DNA of 64,000 nucleotides from Frondihabitans sucicola (GTDB lineage: Bacteria > Actinomycetota > Actinomycetes > Actinomycetales > Microbacteriaceae), in contig NZ_AP027732.1 in NCBI RefSeq assembly GCF_030296615.1, positions 3,911,042 through 3,975,041 of the forward strand, given 5' to 3'. Both the position numbers and the translations under genes were made by a program. Shown here piece by piece: positions 61,802 to 64,000 of the stretch. The stretch's first letter is position 1. The number at the start of each line of letters is the position of its first letter. The notes beneath the pieces were generated by a model that did not search any database, was not told where the DNA came from, and saw only the letters and a program-made list of their open reading frames with translations.

Positions 61802-62638
61802 GTGCACCATCTCGCTGTACTCGGCTCGCCCATCGCCCACTCGCTGTCGCCCGTGCTGCAGAGCACGGCCTACCGCCTGCTCGGGCTCGACTACGAGTAC
61901 GGGCTTGCCGACGTGTCCAGCGGCGGCCTGCAGGCCTTCGTCGAGAACCTCGACGACAGTTGGATCGGCCTGAGCCTCACCATGCCGCTGAAGCGCGAGG
62001 TCGTCCCGCTCCTCGACGAGGCCTCGCCGCTGGTCGAGAGCCTCGGAGTCGCCAACACGCTCGTGCTGTCCTCCCGTGACGGGAGGCGCACCCTCGCCGG
62101 ACACAACACCGACGTCGACGGCATCGTGCGCGCCATCGAGCGCGGGCACGACGTCCGCCACGAGCACGCCGCCATCATCGGCGGCGGCGCGACGGCCGTC
62201 TCCGCTCTGGCCGCCGCAGCCGACCTGGGCGCGACCCGCTGCTCGGTGTTCCTGCGCGACCCCGCGAAGGCCGGTGCGCTCACCCAGCTCGCCGACCGGC
62301 TCGGGGTGACGCTCGAGGTCAGCGGGCTCGACTCCCTGGACGACGCGGAGCCGCTCGACTTCGTCATCAGCACGCTGCCCGGCGGAGTCGCGTTGCCGCC
62401 CGTCCTCCCGTCGTCGCCCGAAGCGGTCCTGCTCGACGTCGCCTACGACCCCTGGCCGAGCCCGCTCGCCGCCGGCTGGGAGGACGCGGGAGGCGCTGCG
62501 GTCAGCGGACTGGACATGCTCCTGGAGCAGGCGATCGGGCAGATCCGACTCTTCACCGGGCGCGCGCAGGACGAGCCGCTGCCCGACGAGGCGACCATCC
62601 GCGCGGCGATGCGCGAGGCCGTCGGGCTGCCCGAGTAG
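61802..62638 (+). CDS. aroE: Shikimate dehydrogenase
   Basis: A 278-residue enzyme of aromatic amino acid synthesis, reducing 3-dehydroshikimate. Seen are [23 protein letters not shown], the catalytic lysine in LTMPLKREV (about residue 64), [22 protein letters not shown] and the nucleotide fold [21 protein letters not shown]. The C-terminus has [19 protein letters not shown]. The GTG at 61802 is the only suitable start. It is followed by aroD of the same pathway, 46 bases later. Confidence 0.94.
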   Translation: MHHLAVLGSPIAHSLSPVLQSTAYRLLGLDYEYGLADVSSGGLQAFVENLDDSWIGLSLTMPLKREVVPLLDEASPLVESLGVANTLVLSSRDGRRTLAGHNTDVDGIVRAIERGHDVRHEHAAIIGGGATAVSALAAAADLGATRCSVFLRDPAKAGALTQLADRLGVTLEVSGLDSLDDAEPLDFVISTLPGGVALPPVLPSSPEAVLLDVAYDPWPSPLAAGWEDAGGAAVSGLDMLLEQAIGQIRLFTGRAQDEPLPDEATIRAAMREAVGLPE

Positions 62639-62684
62639 GTCGCCGGAGCACTCGCTGCGCGCGGATACGGGTAACCTCGCAGTC

Positions 62685-63461
62685 GTGACCGAGACCTTCC
62701 GCCCCGCAGTGATTCGCGGCGTCGAGTTCGGAACGGGCCGCCCGAAGATCTGCGTGCCGCTGACCGGCAACACCGTCGACGCCCTTCGCGAGGGCACCGC
62801 CGCGCTCGACGTCGACATCGTCGACCTCGTCGAGCTCCGCATCGACCACTTCGACGCCGTCGACGACCACGACGAGGTGCTCCGCGCCATCGAGACCGTG
62901 CGCGAGGGCTCTCCCCGCGACGCCGCTGCTCTTCACGTTCCGCTCGAAGCCCGAGGGCGGCAAGCGCGATATCGAACCGGGCGACTACGAGCGCCTCCTG
63001 CTGCTGGCCGCCCGCTCCGGGGCCATCGACGCGCTCGACGTCGAGATGTTCACCGAGCTGGGCTCGCTCGAACGCCTGGTCAACGGCGCCCACGAGCTGG
63101 GCATCGCCGTCATCATGTCGTCGCACGACTTCGAGCACACGCCTCCGCTCGAGCAGATCGTGGCACGGCTCACGCTCCAGCAGGATCTCGGCGCCGACAT
63201 CGTCAAGATCGCCGTCATGCCGGAGGCCCCTCCGACGTGCTCACGCTGCTTCAGGCCACCGAGGTCTTCGCCGAGAAGTCGTCCCGACCCGCCATGACGA
63301 TGTCGATGGGTCCGCTGGGCGTCGTGAGTCGCCTCGCCGGCGAGACCTTCGGATCCTGCGCGACCTTCGGGTCGGTGGGCGAGGCGAGCGCCCCCGGTCA
63401 GGTCGAGGCCGGAGCCCTCCGGGTCACCCTCGATCTGCTGCACGACGCGCAAGAGGTCTGA
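62685..63461 (+). pseudogene. aroD: Type I 3-dehydroquinate dehydratase, two apparent frameshifts
   Basis: Three frames in turn give [24 protein letters not shown] with [14 protein letters not shown], then [49 protein letters not shown] (catalytic His) and the Schiff-base lysine in DIVKIAVMP, then [36 protein letters not shown] and [14 protein letters not shown]. Removing one base from the CCCC at 62913-62916 and adding one to the CCCC at 63227-63230 restores a normal enzyme of about 258 residues. It would complete a step of the shikimate route beside aroE. Confidence 0.9.
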
Positions 63462-63462
63462 G

Positions 63463-64000
63463 ATGTCGCACGATCACGCCGGTCCGTCGTCGTCGACCGC
63501 GCGCCTCGGCATCGCCCTCGGCATCACCTCGCTCATCCTCGTCGCCGAGATCGTCGGCGCCGTCGTCACCGACAGCCTCTCGCTGCTGGTCGACGCCGGC
63601 CACATGCTCACCGACGTCGGCGGCCTCACCGCCGCTCTCGTGGCCGCGTGGCTGATCCGGCGACCGGCGACCTCCTCCCGTACCTGGGGCTACCGCCGCG
63701 CCGAGGTGCTGGCCGCGCTCGGACAGGCGACGGTGCTCCTGGCCGTCGGCATCTACGCGTTCGTCGAAGGGATCCAGCGCCTGTTCGCGCCGCCGTCGGT
63801 GCCGTCCGGGTCGCTGCTCGTCTTCGGTCTGATCGGCCTGGTCGGCAACGTCGTCTCGATCGCGGTGCTCTCGGCCTCCCGCGATCACAACCTCAACCTG
63901 CGCGCGGCCTTCCTCGAAGTCGTCAACGACGCGCTGGGCTCGGTCGCCGTCATCGTCGGCGCCCTCGTGATCAGCGCCACCGGCTGGCTGCAGGCCGACG
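63463..64000 (+). CDS. Cation diffusion facilitator (Zn2+/Cd2+/Co2+ exporter), 3' truncated
   Basis: The first 179 residues of a CDF metal:H+ antiporter; the rest is outside the window. After a His-containing N-terminus (MSHDHAG) come helix 1 (LGIALGITSLILVAEIVGAVV), the metal site SLLVDAGHMLTDVGGL (His and Asp of helix 2), TWGYRRAEVLAALGQA and the helix 5 site FLEVVNDALGSVAVIV. This is the CzcD/ZitB pattern. Its ATG is one base after the aroD stop, though a functional link is not expected. Confidence 0.9.
   Translation, partial: MSHDHAGPSSSTARLGIALGITSLILVAEIVGAVVTDSLSLLVDAGHMLTDVGGLTAALVAAWLIRRPATSSRTWGYRRAEVLAALGQATVLLAVGIYAFVEGIQRLFAPPSVPSGSLLVFGLIGLVGNVVSIAVLSASRDHNLNLRAAFLEVVNDALGSVAVIVGALVISATGWLQAD

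Noticed and set aside
3750-63461. Programmed ribosomal frameshifting at the broken genes
   Set aside because: The breaks occur in unrelated genes at ordinary C/G runs without slippery heptamers or common downstream structure; one-base sequence error explains them more simply.
1-64000. tRNA, rRNA, insertion sequences, prophage or integrative element
   Set aside because: I saw no cloverleaf with a conserved T-loop, no transposase or integrase motifs, and no abrupt change in composition.

Overview
The window is GC-rich (roughly 70% by eye) and dense with genes. It looks like a chromosomal piece of a Gram-positive actinobacterium, most likely a member of the Microbacteriaceae or a close relative. 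The grounds are the codon use, many GTG starts, CarD, the NrtR-controlled NAD operon, the SipW/TasA-like secretion cluster, plant-polymer glycosidases (GH51, GH3) and many MarR/TetR/LacI regulators paired with exporters. I see no phage, plasmid, insertion sequence, CRISPR, rRNA or tRNA gene.

Layout: 0-4 kb holds a MarR regulator and a SipW signal peptidase with two probable surface substrates. 3.7-7.3 kb is an arabinose/galactose unit (aldose epimerase, LacI regulator, GH51 arabinofuranosidase, twin operators). 7.5-16 kb carries carD, an Mn transporter (mntH), an unusual amine-oxidase lipoprotein whose motif order looks circularly permuted, a MarR/YhgE-like pair, a cation/Ca2+ exchanger behind a yybP-ykoY-type manganese riboswitch, and a DtxR-family regulator; together these form a metal-homeostasis neighbourhood. 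16-20.3 kb has an MFS exporter and a GH3 beta-glucosidase beside a TetR regulator. 21-27 kb has a small OB-like protein with a long leader, a NarL-type two-component system with a membrane-anchored partner, and a secreted S53 peptidase. 27-37 kb is exporter-rich (TetR-MFS, MarR-fused ABC exporter) with a lone FabF-type ketosynthase. 37-44 kb has a FUSC transporter, a canonical amine oxidase, an SRPBCC protein, an MFS transporter and a luciferase-like oxidoreductase. 44-47 kb is a ROK kinase plus two Gfo/Idh/MocA dehydrogenases. 47-50.4 kb has small catabolic enzymes. 51-57 kb is the nrtR-nadA-nadB-nadC-cysteine desulfurase operon with two NrtR boxes. 57-60.8 kb is a tightly overlapping sulfur-scavenging operon (two luciferase-fold proteins and an O-acetylhomoserine sulfhydrylase). 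60.8-64 kb has an esterase, aroE, aroD and a truncated CDF metal exporter.

Three sequence-level signals stand out beyond the genes. First, a family of 79-nt palindromic elements has conserved arms, fixed length and unrelated loops (13555, 42688, 61700). Second, the octamer GATCCTGC (or its complement) occurs about 60 times where two or three would be expected. Third, ten genes carry 13 apparent one-base indels, nearly all one-base losses in short C/G runs, including biosynthetic genes such as nadB and aroD. The third pattern points to sequencing or assembly error, so the frameshifted genes are probably intact in the living organism.
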